From: JAIQFV01 sp041494885
GTDB lineage: Bacteria > Acidobacteriota > Terriglobia > JAIQFV01
Reading direction: 5' to 3'
Length of the DNA: 64,000 nucleotides
Assembly: GCA_041494885.1 (NCBI GenBank)
Contig: JBGQBO010000012.1
Location: 1 to 64,000 of the forward strand
The notes beneath the pieces were generated by a model. That model was not told the origin of the DNA and ran no database searches. It worked only from the letters and a program-made list of their open reading frames with translations. A program made the position numbers and the translations under genes. This document shows positions 8,632-17,518 of this stretch, piece by piece; the first letter of the stretch is position 1, and each line of letters begins with the position of its first letter.

Positions 8632-10629
8632 TTACCATCCCATGAGGTAGCGCTCTCGCCGCACATCCGCGCCGCCGAACAGGGTTTCGAATTTCGGGTC
8701 CACGCCCACAGCCGTCATGCCCGTGTACATTCCATAGGGTCCGAGGACAGTCACCTGGTGTCCTTTGGCCCGCAACGCGTCAACGACGCCCGGGGCAATC
8801 CTGCTCTCCAGGGTTAAATCGCCCGGCTTGTCCTGGTGATTATCAAAGGAACTGAATGGATGGTCGGTGTTAAAGCGGGGCGCTTCAATGGCCTGTTGGA
8901 TGGGCATTTTGAAATCAATCAGATCGAGCAGAACGTTAAGGACTTGTTGATCCTGGCTATCGCCACCAGGGGTGGAGAGGGCGAGATAAGGCTTGAGTTT
9001 CTTTGCGGACACCCCTTCCGTCGAAATGACATTGGTTTTCGATCCGCCCTCCGGCGCCCCTGGAGGGTCCGCGTGCAGGGGCGAGTCGGTGTCCGAGATC
9101 AGGACGATGGTCGGCGTCAGGGTCGTCCGTGGGCGCTTTCCCCCGACCAGATAGTTCGGGGATTTCTCGTCCAGCGAAAAGACCTGGGCGCGGTTGGAGA
9201 GTGGAACACCGGTATCGCCGGCAATGAAGGCCCCCCCCAGAATCCACCCCGAGGAGGGAGAGGCAGAGAACAAGTTGCCATCCTTGTCGACCGCATTCAC
9301 ACACGTCGTGTCACCGGAGACAAAACCGACGGCCGGATCGCCCTGGACACCGGAAAAATTGCTTCCCTGACTTGGTTTGGAACCGTTCAAGCCGGGGGAC
9401 GAGTCCCGTTGTTCCGCGATTCCTTCAAACCTCCAGGGATCGCCGGGACGATGATCCAGAGCGGCTTTGTGTTTGTCGATGAGCGCGCGGCGAGTGGCTG
9501 CATATTCCTTCGAGAGCAATCCTTTTGCGGGAACTTTGACAAAGTCGGGATCGCCAAAGTACTCATTGCGGTCGTCGTAGGCTAACTTGATGGCTTCCGT
9601 CACGGTGTGGATGAACTCGGTGGAGTCGAGTCCCATATCCGTAAGGTTAAAGCCCTCAAGGATATTCAGCGCCATTAAGAGCACTGGCCCCTGATCCCAG
9701 AATCCCGCCTTGTAGATTTGATATCCGCGATAGTTAGTGGTCGTGGGCTCTTCGATCTTGCCGTGATACTGTGCGAGATCATCGGCCGTGATGACTCCGC
9801 CCGCCTTCAAATCGGCCTCTGCAATGCGGCGTCCGATATCTCCCTTGTAGAACGCGTCGCGCCCGGCTTCAATGGCCTTGCGACGGTTATGGGAGATCCG
9901 GAATTCCGTGCGTTCAGCAGCGACGATGGCACGGAAAGTTTTTGCCAGATTCGGCTGGCGGAACATCTCTCCCACTTCCGGCGTTTTGCCGCCGGGAAAA
10001 TAGGTGGCCATGGTGTCCGGGTACTTTTCGCAATACTTCCGGTTTTGTTCCCAGTAGTGCTCCAACCCCTCGACAAAAGGGAACCCGTCCGCAAGTTCGA
10101 TGGCCGGTTGCATCACCTGTTCCAGGGACATCGTGCCGTAGTTTTCCAGCGCGAGCGCGAGCGAATCCATCACGGCGGGAAGGGTGGCGGCGAGCGGCCC
10201 ATTGCCGGGGATCTTCCCTTGTCCGAGATCCACCAGCGGAAGCTCCACTCCCGCGTTGTTCTTGAAATGAGCGGCCTTCCTCTCGTCCTCCGTCATCTTC
10301 TTAAAAAATTCCGGTTTCAAATCCCGGGGGGCGGTTCCCTGCCCGTTGATCACGACAACTTTTTTCGTCCGCGCGTCGTAGATCATGAGGGGAACTTCCC
10401 CCCCAAAGCCGAAATGTGAGACTTCCACCACGGAAGAGGCAAAAACCGTCGCCGCACCCGCATCAATGGCATTGCCTCCAAGCTCCAGGATCCGTATCCC
10501 TGCCGCGACGGAATAATATCGGCCGGAACCGACGATTCCGTGGGCCCCTCGAATTTCGGGACGAAAGGTCTGTGGATACAGAGGAGAGGCGGCCAGAAGC
10601 AGTGCAGCCATGATCAAAAGCTTTAACAT
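8632..10629 (-). CDS. ggt: Gamma-glutamyltransferase (exported)
   Basis: N-terminal nucleophile hydrolase that cleaves or transfers the gamma-glutamyl group of glutathione and related peptides, normally in the periplasm. It is made as one chain that self-cleaves before a threonine. The predicted cleavage site is GD/TTCVNAVDKDGN (Thr 441 from the chosen start), which opens the small subunit. The later PSSGWILGGAF and GGKRPRTTLTPTIVL blocks correspond to substrate-binding segments. A signal peptide (MLKLLIMAALLLAASPLYPQ) begins at the chosen ATG, which has AAGGA upstream; longer frames would bury the signal. 665 residues, somewhat longer than E. coli GGT because of an insertion ahead of the cleavage site. 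Confidence 0.92.
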   Translation of the reverse strand: MLKLLIMAALLLAASPLYPQTFRPEIRGAHGIVGSGRYYSVAAGIRILELGGNAIDAGAATVFASSVVEVSHFGFGGEVPLMIYDARTKKVVVINGQGTAPRDLKPEFFKKMTEDERKAAHFKNNAGVELPLVDLGQGKIPGNGPLAATLPAVMDSLALALENYGTMSLEQVMQPAIELADGFPFVEGLEHYWEQNRKYCEKYPDTMATYFPGGKTPEVGEMFRQPNLAKTFRAIVAAERTEFRISHNRRKAIEAGRDAFYKGDIGRRIAEADLKAGGVITADDLAQYHGKIEEPTTTNYRGYQIYKAGFWDQGPVLLMALNILEGFNLTDMGLDSTEFIHTVTEAIKLAYDDRNEYFGDPDFVKVPAKGLLSKEYAATRRALIDKHKAALDHRPGDPWRFEGIAEQRDSSPGLNGSKPSQGSNFSGVQGDPAVGFVSGDTTCVNAVDKDGNLFSASPSSGWILGGAFIAGDTGVPLSNRAQVFSLDEKSPNYLVGGKRPRTTLTPTIVLISDTDSPLHADPPGAPEGGSKTNVISTEGVSAKKLKPYLALSTPGGDSQDQQVLNVLLDLIDFKMPIQQAIEAPRFNTDHPFSSFDNHQDKPGDLTLESRIAPGVVDALRAKGHQVTVLGPYGMYTGMTAVGVDPKFETLFGGADVRRERYLMGW

Positions 10630-10911
10630 ATGGGTGTCCTTAATTGGAGATGAAGTGTGAAATTCGAAGGAGGATTTGTGAACCCCTGGGAAGCACTTGG
10701 CAAACAACTCATTATTCATCTTTGCGGCAGGGCGATCCGGCATGGGTCAAATAATTAGCGACGCCAGGCTTACAAGGTTACAGAATCAAGTTTAATGTAA
10801 TTTCCGGGACTTGAACCCCGCGGAAAGGATCGAACCTCAGTTCCCTCCCATGCAAATTATGGAATTCAACTTCATCTCGCGTCAGGCCGCGGGTCCGGCT
10901 GTCACTCCTGA

Positions 10912-12081
10912 TTATCCACGTGTTGAGGAAACCGCCCTGTCCCTGGCGACCTTTTCGATCTCTGTCAGCACCGCGTCGATCTCGTCATCGGTGTTGTAAA
11001 AGTGCGGAGACAGGCGAATGCCGGCCCCGGGGCGATAATCAACCAGGAAGTTCCGCCGAACGAGGTCCTGAGCCACTTCCGGTGCATAAGGCAGATCGAC
11101 CGACACAGTGCCCCCACGCTGATCCGGATCGCGCGGGGAATTCACCTTTAAACCCGCCTCATCGGCCAGCGCAATCAGCCTGCTGGTCTGACGAATAGAA
11201 TTCTCGCGGATAGCAGACACTCCGACTTGATTGATGATCTCCAAGCCGGCTTTGGCGGCATAGTGCGCCGGGATTGGTGGCGTTCCCGAAAGAAATCGCC
11301 AGACATCATGACGACGGCGGATGGGAGGGGGTTCAAAATCAAAGGGCGATTCGTGCGAGAGCCATCCTGTCAGCGCCGGTTCCAGCTTTTCATACAAGTC
11401 CGGACGGACATAAAGGAACGCATTTCCGGGGCCGCCACACAGCCATTTCAAGCAGCCCCCGATGACCACGTCGACGTTCAACGCCTTCACGTCGATGGGC
11501 AGGATGCCCGCTGATTGATAGACGTCCAGTATGACAAGGGCGCCCACCTGGTGGGCCTGATCGATAATCCGACGGACATCCTGAATGTACGCGCTCTTGA
11601 AAATCACATGCGAGATGGGCACCAGCAAGGTCTCTTCGTCGATAGCCGCGAGCATTAACTCCGTCGGCGTATGAATGCCGTCGGGGCTGGGAACCGTCAC
11701 GAAACGTGCGCCTTGCCGTGTGGCTTGTTGGTAGAGGTACAACACGGAAGGAAAATTCATCGCCTCACACACAATCTTGTTTCGGGGCGTCTTAAACTCG
11801 AAGCAGGACAGCACCTGGGCCTGGGTCAAGGTCACATTGGTTTGCATCACCACTTCATCCGACCCGGCCCCGATCAGAGGAGCCACCAGGTTTCCCACCG
11901 CGGAGGGGATCATCCACCACGCTTCCTCCCACGCCCGCACCCCCCGATTCGCCCAGGTGTCGGCATATTCGCGCAAATCGTCATAGGTCTTGCGCGGCAT
12001 GGCGCCGAGGGAATTCGAAATCATGTAGCAGGTCGATTCAAGGATTGGAAATTCCTTGCGCCATTGAAGAGGGGAACTCAT
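10912..12081 (-). CDS. Class V aminotransferase, kynureninase-like
   Basis: A 389-residue PLP-dependent fold-type I enzyme. The segment DVYQSAGILPIDV contains the PLP-ring aspartate, and GGCLKWLCGGPGNAFLYV contains the Schiff-base lysine in the context seen in kynureninases. True kynureninases cleave kynurenine to anthranilate; related class V enzymes act as desulfurases or aminotransferases, so the substrate is not certain. A ribosome binding site (GAGGA, 8 bases) points to the ATG of MSSPLQW; the TTG five codons upstream overlaps that site and is rejected. The tandem-ACT gene lies upstream on the same strand, so the two may be cotranscribed. Confidence 0.75.
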   Translation of the reverse strand: MSSPLQWRKEFPILESTCYMISNSLGAMPRKTYDDLREYADTWANRGVRAWEEAWWMIPSAVGNLVAPLIGAGSDEVVMQTNVTLTQAQVLSCFEFKTPRNKIVCEAMNFPSVLYLYQQATRQGARFVTVPSPDGIHTPTELMLAAIDEETLLVPISHVIFKSAYIQDVRRIIDQAHQVGALVILDVYQSAGILPIDVKALNVDVVIGGCLKWLCGGPGNAFLYVRPDLYEKLEPALTGWLSHESPFDFEPPPIRRRHDVWRFLSGTPPIPAHYAAKAGLEIINQVGVSAIRENSIRQTSRLIALADEAGLKVNSPRDPDQRGGTVSVDLPYAPEVAQDLVRRNFLVDYRPGAGIRLSPHFYNTDDEIDAVLTEIEKVARDRAVSSTRG

Positions 12082-12201
12082 GGGATTGTTCCTCAAGTCA
12101 AGTTGAGTTCAGGGGGTAGCACAGTGGGCTCGACCCAGGGTGCCTCGTGGGGGGGCTTATCCCGGGCATCCCGGCCGGTTGCTTCGACGGACTCGTTGAG
12201 G

Positions 12202-12588
12202 TCACACCAGCTTGGCTGCACGCTCGATGTCGGAGACGGCCACCACGATCAAAGCCTTGCCCATCCCTTTGACGATGGACCCGTAAATGTACTCGATGTT
12301 GATATTGTTTTCGGCCAGCTTCCGCGTCAGACGTCCCAGCGAACCGGGCCGATCCGCCACACGCAGTGCAAGCACTGACTCCTCCGTGAATTTCAGGTTC
12401 ATGGTCGTAAGCACACGCTTGGCCGTCTCGTGGCTGCTGGTCACCATGCGGAGGGGTGTCTGTGATTTTGATTCCGGGGCCATGATCGCGGAGATATTGA
12501 CCGCGAGTTTGGAGAGCTCTGTGCACAGTTCTGCCAGCGCGCCGGGCTTGTTTTCCAACATCACCGTAAGTTGTTTGCTGATGGGCAT
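12202..12588 (-). CDS. Tandem ACT-domain protein
   Basis: A 128-residue protein with two ACT folds: residues about 6-65 (LTVMLENKPGALAELCTELS) and 72-128 (VLALRVADRPGSLGRLTRKLA). Each has the 'xxPGxL' loop that binds small ligands, usually amino acids, at dimer interfaces. No catalytic domain is present, so it is probably a sensor or regulator. A strong ribosome binding site (GGAGAGGAG) precedes the ATG. It is upstream of the kynureninase-like gene and could sense an amino acid related to that pathway; this is inference from proximity. Confidence 0.8.
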   Translation of the reverse strand: MPISKQLTVMLENKPGALAELCTELSKLAVNISAIMAPESKSQTPLRMVTSSHETAKRVLTTMNLKFTEESVLALRVADRPGSLGRLTRKLAENNINIEYIYGSIVKGMGKALIVVAVSDIERAAKLV

Positions 12589-12707
12589 GGGCTCCTCTCC
12601 GGTACCTTGATTTGATTGAAACGGTATGGGACAAAACCTGTCAATGGCTGCGGGGATTGTACTCGGTTGATGTGTTAAATCACAAAGGGTTTTTGAGAAA
12701 GGCAGGT

Positions 12708-12922
12708 CTCAGTTGTCAATTCTCAGAGGAAGTCACCAGAAGCGTGAAACCAGAAATCAGAAGTCGGAGGTCAGAGGTCAGAAGTCAAAGGGCGAAGGTC
12801 AAGAAGTGACTGAGAAGCACCTTTCGATTTGAACTTGAAACTTTGAACCTTGAACATTGAACTCAGTACTTGGGACTTTGGACTCTGAAATTTCAACCTT
12901 GAACTTTGAACTCAGTTCTTTG
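12708..12922 (-). repeat. Composite heptamer-repeat element, copy 2 (inverted)
   Basis: Read on the minus strand it has the same order as copy 1: TTCAAAG-type heptamers, the core with TTCAAATCGAAAGGTGCTTC (near-identical to copy 1 over about 45 bases), CTGACTT/CTGACCT heptamers, then CTGAGAA/TTGACAA heptamers. It occupies the divergent gap between the tandem-ACT gene and fadD and ends about 85 bases before the fadD start. Confidence 0.85.
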
Positions 12923-13005
12923 GACCATGAAGTTTGGACGCAGATTTTCTGATATACTGCCCTCTCGATCCCGTTCCAAATGCCCCACGAAAAACGAGAC
13001 TTTTC

Positions 13006-14829
13006 ATGTCCTCTGAAGCGACTGTTGTCCATTTCTTTTGGAAGCATACGCGCACTCGAGCCGAGCAAACCGCCTTCAGGGTGAAGCGCAACGGCCGGTA
13101 CATTGATATTACCTGGGGGGAATTTGGCCGCACGGTCCGCCACCTCGCTCTGGCTTTCGCGCAACACGGAGTGCAGCCAGGCGACGTCGTGGCGATTCTT
13201 TCGAACAATCGACCGGAATGGGCGATGGCTGACCTGGCGGTCCTGACCCTGAATGCGATTTCCGTCTCGATTTATGCCACCAATTTGCCCAAGGATATCG
13301 CCTACATTCTAAACCATTCCGAGGCGAAGCTGGTCGTCGTCGAAAATCGGAAGCAACTCGAAAAGATCAACGAAGTCCGCCCCCAGGTCCCCGCCCTCAA
13401 GACGGCTGTGATCATTGATGAGACGGGGATGAGCGGCCGGGATGACTTCCTCATCCCTTGGAGCGACTTGTTGATCGAAGGGGAACGCCTTGCGGCATCC
13501 CCCCGCGCCAAGCTGGACGACCAGCTCGATTCGCTGCGGCCGGAACAACTCGCCATTGTCATCTACACGTCGGGGACGACGGGCCCACCCAAGGGGGTCA
13601 TGCTGACCCACGACAATCTGATGTATGTGTGTCAGACACTGTCCACGCTCAACATGATTTCCGACCGCGATGTGTTCTTTTCCTTTCTTCCGCTGGCACA
13701 CGCCCTGGAACGAATCGGAAGCCTCTTTGTTCCCGTCTACCTGGGAGCACAGGTCGGCTATGCGGAACGGATGGAGACGGTGCCGGAAAACCTTGCAGAA
13801 GTGGCGCCTACGATCGTAACGGGAGTTCCGCGATTCTTTGAAAAAACCCATCAGCGGATCATGGCGGCTGTGAATTCCAGCCCGTCTTACAAACGCGCGC
13901 TGTTTCAATGGGCCATTGGGGTTGGACGGCAGGTGACTCCTTATCAAATCGCGAAGCTCCCCCTGCCTCCCAGTCTGCGGCTCAGGCGATGGCTGGCGGA
14001 ACGATTGGCCTTTCAAAAACTCAGGAGACGATTGGGGGGCCGCCTCCGGTTCTTTGCCTCCGGGGGAGCTCCCTTGTCGAGGGACATTGCGGAGTTTTTT
14101 TACGCGGTGGGATTGCCCATCTTTGAAGGATATGGCGCCACCGAAACGACCTCACCCACCACCGTCAGCGACTTTGACCATTTCAAGTTCGGAACCGTGG
14201 GAAAGCCCCTCCCGGGAGTGGAGGTCAAGGTGGCCGAGGACGGCGAAATCCTGATCCGCGGCCGCAATGTTTTCCAAGGATATTTCAAGGATCCTCGCGC
14301 CAGTGAGGAAGCTGTTGTCGAGGGCTGGTATCATTCCGGCGACATTGGGCGGATCGATGATGAAGGTTTTTTGACTATTCTGGACCGGAAAAAAGAGTTG
14401 ATCATTACCTCGGCCGGGAAAAATATTTCTCCCCAAAACATTGAAAACCTCCTGAAACATGATCTCCTCATCAGCCAGGCGGTGGTGATTGGCGATCGCC
14501 GTAATTACCTGACGGCGCTACTGACGCTGAACGCCGAAGTGCTTCCTCAACTGGCGCGCCAACTGGGAATAGGCGAGGGAACGTACCGTGAACTGACACG
14601 GCACCCGAGGGTGATAGACCGTATCGCCGGCATCGTGAATCGGGTTAACCAGCAATTGGCGCGCTTTGAGCAGGTCAAGAAGTTTCGAATCCTTTCCGTT
14701 GATTTCTCAGAAGCGACGGGAGAACTGACTCCGACGCTGAAGCTGCGGCGTAAGTTCATCGCCGAGAAGTATGCCCTCGAAATTACCAGCCTCTACGAGG
14801 AGAGCCAGGTCGCGCAAGCGGGTCATTAG
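13006..14829 (+). CDS. fadD: Long-chain acyl-CoA synthetase (AMP-forming)
   Basis: Activates fatty acids to acyl-CoA through an acyl-adenylate. The 607-residue protein has the AMP-binding P-loop IVIYTSGTTGPPKGVMLTH, the YGATETTSPTT motif, and the hinge region YHSGDIGRIDDEGFLTILDRKKELI with the C-terminal lysine-containing GKNISPQNIE. Overall it resembles the FadD15/long-chain ligase group rather than E. coli FadD. The start at MSSEATVVHFFWKH is chosen because it aligns with the family N-terminus; an upstream TTG runs into the heptamer repeat region. First gene of a plus-strand cluster that encodes a complete beta-oxidation cycle. Confidence 0.9.
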   Translation: MSSEATVVHFFWKHTRTRAEQTAFRVKRNGRYIDITWGEFGRTVRHLALAFAQHGVQPGDVVAILSNNRPEWAMADLAVLTLNAISVSIYATNLPKDIAYILNHSEAKLVVVENRKQLEKINEVRPQVPALKTAVIIDETGMSGRDDFLIPWSDLLIEGERLAASPRAKLDDQLDSLRPEQLAIVIYTSGTTGPPKGVMLTHDNLMYVCQTLSTLNMISDRDVFFSFLPLAHALERIGSLFVPVYLGAQVGYAERMETVPENLAEVAPTIVTGVPRFFEKTHQRIMAAVNSSPSYKRALFQWAIGVGRQVTPYQIAKLPLPPSLRLRRWLAERLAFQKLRRRLGGRLRFFASGGAPLSRDIAEFFYAVGLPIFEGYGATETTSPTTVSDFDHFKFGTVGKPLPGVEVKVAEDGEILIRGRNVFQGYFKDPRASEEAVVEGWYHSGDIGRIDDEGFLTILDRKKELIITSAGKNISPQNIENLLKHDLLISQAVVIGDRRNYLTALLTLNAEVLPQLARQLGIGEGTYRELTRHPRVIDRIAGIVNRVNQQLARFEQVKKFRILSVDFSEATGELTPTLKLRRKFIAEKYALEITSLYEESQVAQAGH

Positions 14830-15007
14830 AGATTCTCATCCCTCCGGGACACTGAGGGGAGACCCAGGACAATTCACTCCCGGATGATCAGGGCGTGGCA
14901 GCCTCACCCAACAAACCGGACACGTCACCCGGTGAGACAAGGTTCTCCCTTGAAAGCACGCACTCTTTCCCCTATGCTTCAGTCTGCCTTCCACAGGAGC
15001 ACACTCC

Positions 15008-16312
15008 ATGTTGGCTTCGTTTTCCTCCGGACGACGCACTGGGATCGTGGCGGGATGTCGGACCCCGTTTATAAAAGCGTGGACTCATTTCAGCCATTTG
15101 AGTGCCGTTAATCTGGGCAAAATCGCCGTGACGGAACTGTTGGCGCGCGGGGGGATCGCCGTCAATCAGATTGACCAGTTGATCTTTGGCGTGGTGATTC
15201 CGGCACTCAAGATGCCCAACATCGCGCGTGAGATTGGATTGAGCTGCGGAATTCCTCCCGCGGTGCCCGCATACACGGTCTCCCTAGCCTGCATTTCGTC
15301 ACTGGTGGCGATCGCCAACGGCGTCGATCAAATTGCGGCGGGATTGGCGGACGTCATTGTGGCCGGTGGAGCCGAATCGCTTTCCGATGTCCCCCTGTCC
15401 TTCGCCCGGCGGCCGCGCGACCTGTTCCTAGAGCTCAATCGCGCACGCACCTTTGGGCAAAAACTCTCTATAGGCCTGAAGTTCAGAGTTCGAGATTTTA
15501 TCCCCGATACTCCGGCGTTGGAGGAACCCTCGACCGGATTGACCATGGGACAGTCGGCCGAACAGATGGCTCAAATCAACGGAATCTCCCGACAAGAACA
15601 GGACGATTTCGCCCTCCTGAGTCACCTCCGCGCCTCGGCCGCTCAGCGCAGCGGAATCCTCCGAAGCGAAATCGCCCCTGCCTTTCTGGTCGAAGAGAAA
15701 AAAGTGGTGTTAGAGGACAATATCATCCGCCACGACGCTACTTTGGAATCGATGGCGGGGTTAAAACCGGTTTTCGACCGCCGTTATGGAACCATCACAG
15801 CCGCGAACGCCAGCCCCCTCACCGATGGGGCTGCTGCCGTTCTGCTCGTGAGTGAAGAGAAGGCAAAAGCCCTTGGCATAAAACCGCTGGCTTTCATCCG
15901 GTCTTATGCGTTTTCAGCACACTCCCCCAGGGATCAGATGTTGATGGGCCCGGCCTATGCCACTCCCGTGGCGTTGGATCGTGCGGGAATCCAATGGGAC
16001 GACCTTTCCGTCGTTGAAATGCACGAAGCCTTCGCCGCCTCGGTCCTGGCGACCATCAAAATGTTTGAATCGAGGAAGTGGGCGGAGGAGAAATTGAATC
16101 GAAGCGAGCCCATCGGCGACGTGGATTATGAAAAACTCAACCGCCACGGTGGTTCAATTGCCATTGGCCATCCTTTTGCTGCGACCGGGGCGCGCATGGT
16201 GACGACCCTGGCGAACGAACTCGATCGAACGCAATCAAAGTTTGGGTTAGTGACGGCTTGTGCGGCCGGAGGTCACGGTGCCGCCCTGGTGCTGGAAGGA
16301 AACGACACCTAG
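15008..16312 (+). CDS. Acetyl-CoA acyltransferase (thiolase, FadI-like)
   Basis: Thiolytic cleavage of 3-ketoacyl-CoA to acetyl-CoA plus a shortened acyl-CoA. The acyl-accepting cysteine is in VSLACISSLVAIANG (C95). The C-terminal catalytic blocks GGSIAIGHPFAATGARM (His) and CAAGGHGAALVLE (Cys) are intact. The 434-residue length and the sequence flavour resemble FadI, the thiolase that pairs with FadJ. An AGGAG precedes the ATG. It lies about 180 bases after fadD and just before the racemase-like gene. Direction (degradation rather than synthesis) is inferred from the neighbours. Confidence 0.9.
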   Translation: MLASFSSGRRTGIVAGCRTPFIKAWTHFSHLSAVNLGKIAVTELLARGGIAVNQIDQLIFGVVIPALKMPNIAREIGLSCGIPPAVPAYTVSLACISSLVAIANGVDQIAAGLADVIVAGGAESLSDVPLSFARRPRDLFLELNRARTFGQKLSIGLKFRVRDFIPDTPALEEPSTGLTMGQSAEQMAQINGISRQEQDDFALLSHLRASAAQRSGILRSEIAPAFLVEEKKVVLEDNIIRHDATLESMAGLKPVFDRRYGTITAANASPLTDGAAAVLLVSEEKAKALGIKPLAFIRSYAFSAHSPRDQMLMGPAYATPVALDRAGIQWDDLSVVEMHEAFAASVLATIKMFESRKWAEEKLNRSEPIGDVDYEKLNRHGGSIAIGHPFAATGARMVTTLANELDRTQSKFGLVTACAAGGHGAALVLEGNDT

Positions 16313-16313
16313 A

Positions 16314-16332
16314 GACGTCCTGTCGGGACGTC
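16314..16332. repeat. Short palindrome between thiolase and racemase genes
   Basis: GACGTCC and GGACGTC arms form a 7-bp stem with a 5-base loop, starting 2 bases after the thiolase stop. No T-run follows, so termination is not expected. Confidence 0.5.
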
Positions 16333-16348
16333 CCCACCCACGTCCATC

Positions 16349-17518
16349 ATGTTGAATGACATCACGATCCTTGACCTTTCCCGGCACCTTCCGGGACCTT
16401 ATGCCACTATGGTGCTGGGAGATTGGGGAGCAAAAGTCATCAAAATAGAAGAGCCGATGCTGGGGGATGCGGTTCGATGGACACCCCCCTTCGTGGAGGG
16501 GACATCAGCCCTTTTTCTCCAGTTGAACAGGAATAAGAAAGGGCTCACACTCAATCTGAAAACCCCCGAGGCAAGGGAGATACTGTTGAAGCTCTCCCGC
16601 GAGGCCGACGTCCTTGTGGAAAGCTTTCGTCCGGGGGTCGCGAGCCGGTTTGGAATCGATTATGAGACGCTGAAACAGCACAATCCGCGGCTGGTCTATT
16701 GCTCCATCTCAGGGTTCGGACAGACCGGTCCGTATCGCGATCGGGCTGGACATGACATCAATTACATTGCCCGCGCCGGACTGCTCGGATTGAACACGGA
16801 TGCCCGCGGTATCCCCATTATCCCGCCCGTTCAAATCGCCGACCTGGCCTCCGGCGCCATGCTTTGTCTTGCTGGGATTCTGATCGCCTTGCACGCGCGC
16901 CAGACCTCCGGCGAGGGAAAGTTTGTCGACGTATCGATGCTGGAGGGGACCATGGCATTATTGCCGATCGCCCTCTCTCACTGGATGGCGGGGGAGCCGA
17001 TGCGTGTGGGTGAAAAGACGGAGCTCACTGGCACCGTTCCCTTTTACAACGTGTACCAGACGGCCGATGGAAGGTTTCTGGCTCTGGGCGCGATCGAGCC
17101 TAAATTCTGGGAAAATTTTTGCAGGGCAATCCGCCGGCCCGAGTTGACCTCCCAGCAGTTTGCATCAGGAGCGGAGCGCGAGCGGGTGTTTCAGGAGGTC
17201 ACTCAAACCCTGGCATCGCGGACGCTGGCCGAGTGGGTCGCAGTCTTCGAAGGACTTGATGTCTGCTGTGAACCAGTGGAATCTCTCGACGAAGTCCTGG
17301 CAAACCCGCACCTCCGGCATCGAGGCATGGTTCAGCAGGCTGCCCATCCCTCCGGGGGGGTCTTCAAACAATTGGGGACGGCGTTGAAGTTTTCAGATGT
17401 TGAGGCGCCTCCCTCTCAACCTGCCCCGAAGCTGGGGGAGCACACTGACGAAATTCTGTCCCAGTTGGGATATTCCAGATCAGAAATCTCAAATCTCAGG
17501 ACCCAGGGGGCAATCTGA
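16349..17518 (+). CDS. CaiB/BaiF family protein, alpha-methylacyl-CoA racemase-like
   Basis: A 389-residue family III CoA-transferase fold. Residues that serve as the acid/base pair in alpha-methylacyl-CoA racemase appear conserved: His in RAGHDINY (H135), Asp in VQIADLASGAM (D165), and the Glu-containing GAIEPKFW block. This favours a racemase that interconverts (2R)- and (2S)-2-methylacyl-CoA over a CoA transferase, since transferases use an aspartate at a different position. In a beta-oxidation cluster it would let methyl-branched chains enter the S-specific dehydrogenase. The stop overlaps the next start (TGATG), showing translational coupling to fadJ. No clear ribosome binding site. Confidence 0.8.
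   Translation: MLNDITILDLSRHLPGPYATMVLGDWGAKVIKIEEPMLGDAVRWTPPFVEGTSALFLQLNRNKKGLTLNLKTPEAREILLKLSREADVLVESFRPGVASRFGIDYETLKQHNPRLVYCSISGFGQTGPYRDRAGHDINYIARAGLLGLNTDARGIPIIPPVQIADLASGAMLCLAGILIALHARQTSGEGKFVDVSMLEGTMALLPIALSHWMAGEPMRVGEKTELTGTVPFYNVYQTADGRFLALGAIEPKFWENFCRAIRRPELTSQQFASGAERERVFQEVTQTLASRTLAEWVAVFEGLDVCCEPVESLDEVLANPHLRHRGMVQQAAHPSGGVFKQLGTALKFSDVEAPPSQPAPKLGEHTDEILSQLGYSRSEISNLRTQGAI

Noticed and set aside
12935..12958. Promoter TTGGAC / TATACT ahead of fadD
   Set aside because: The spacing between the two boxes is too short (about 12-13 bases) for a sigma-70 promoter.
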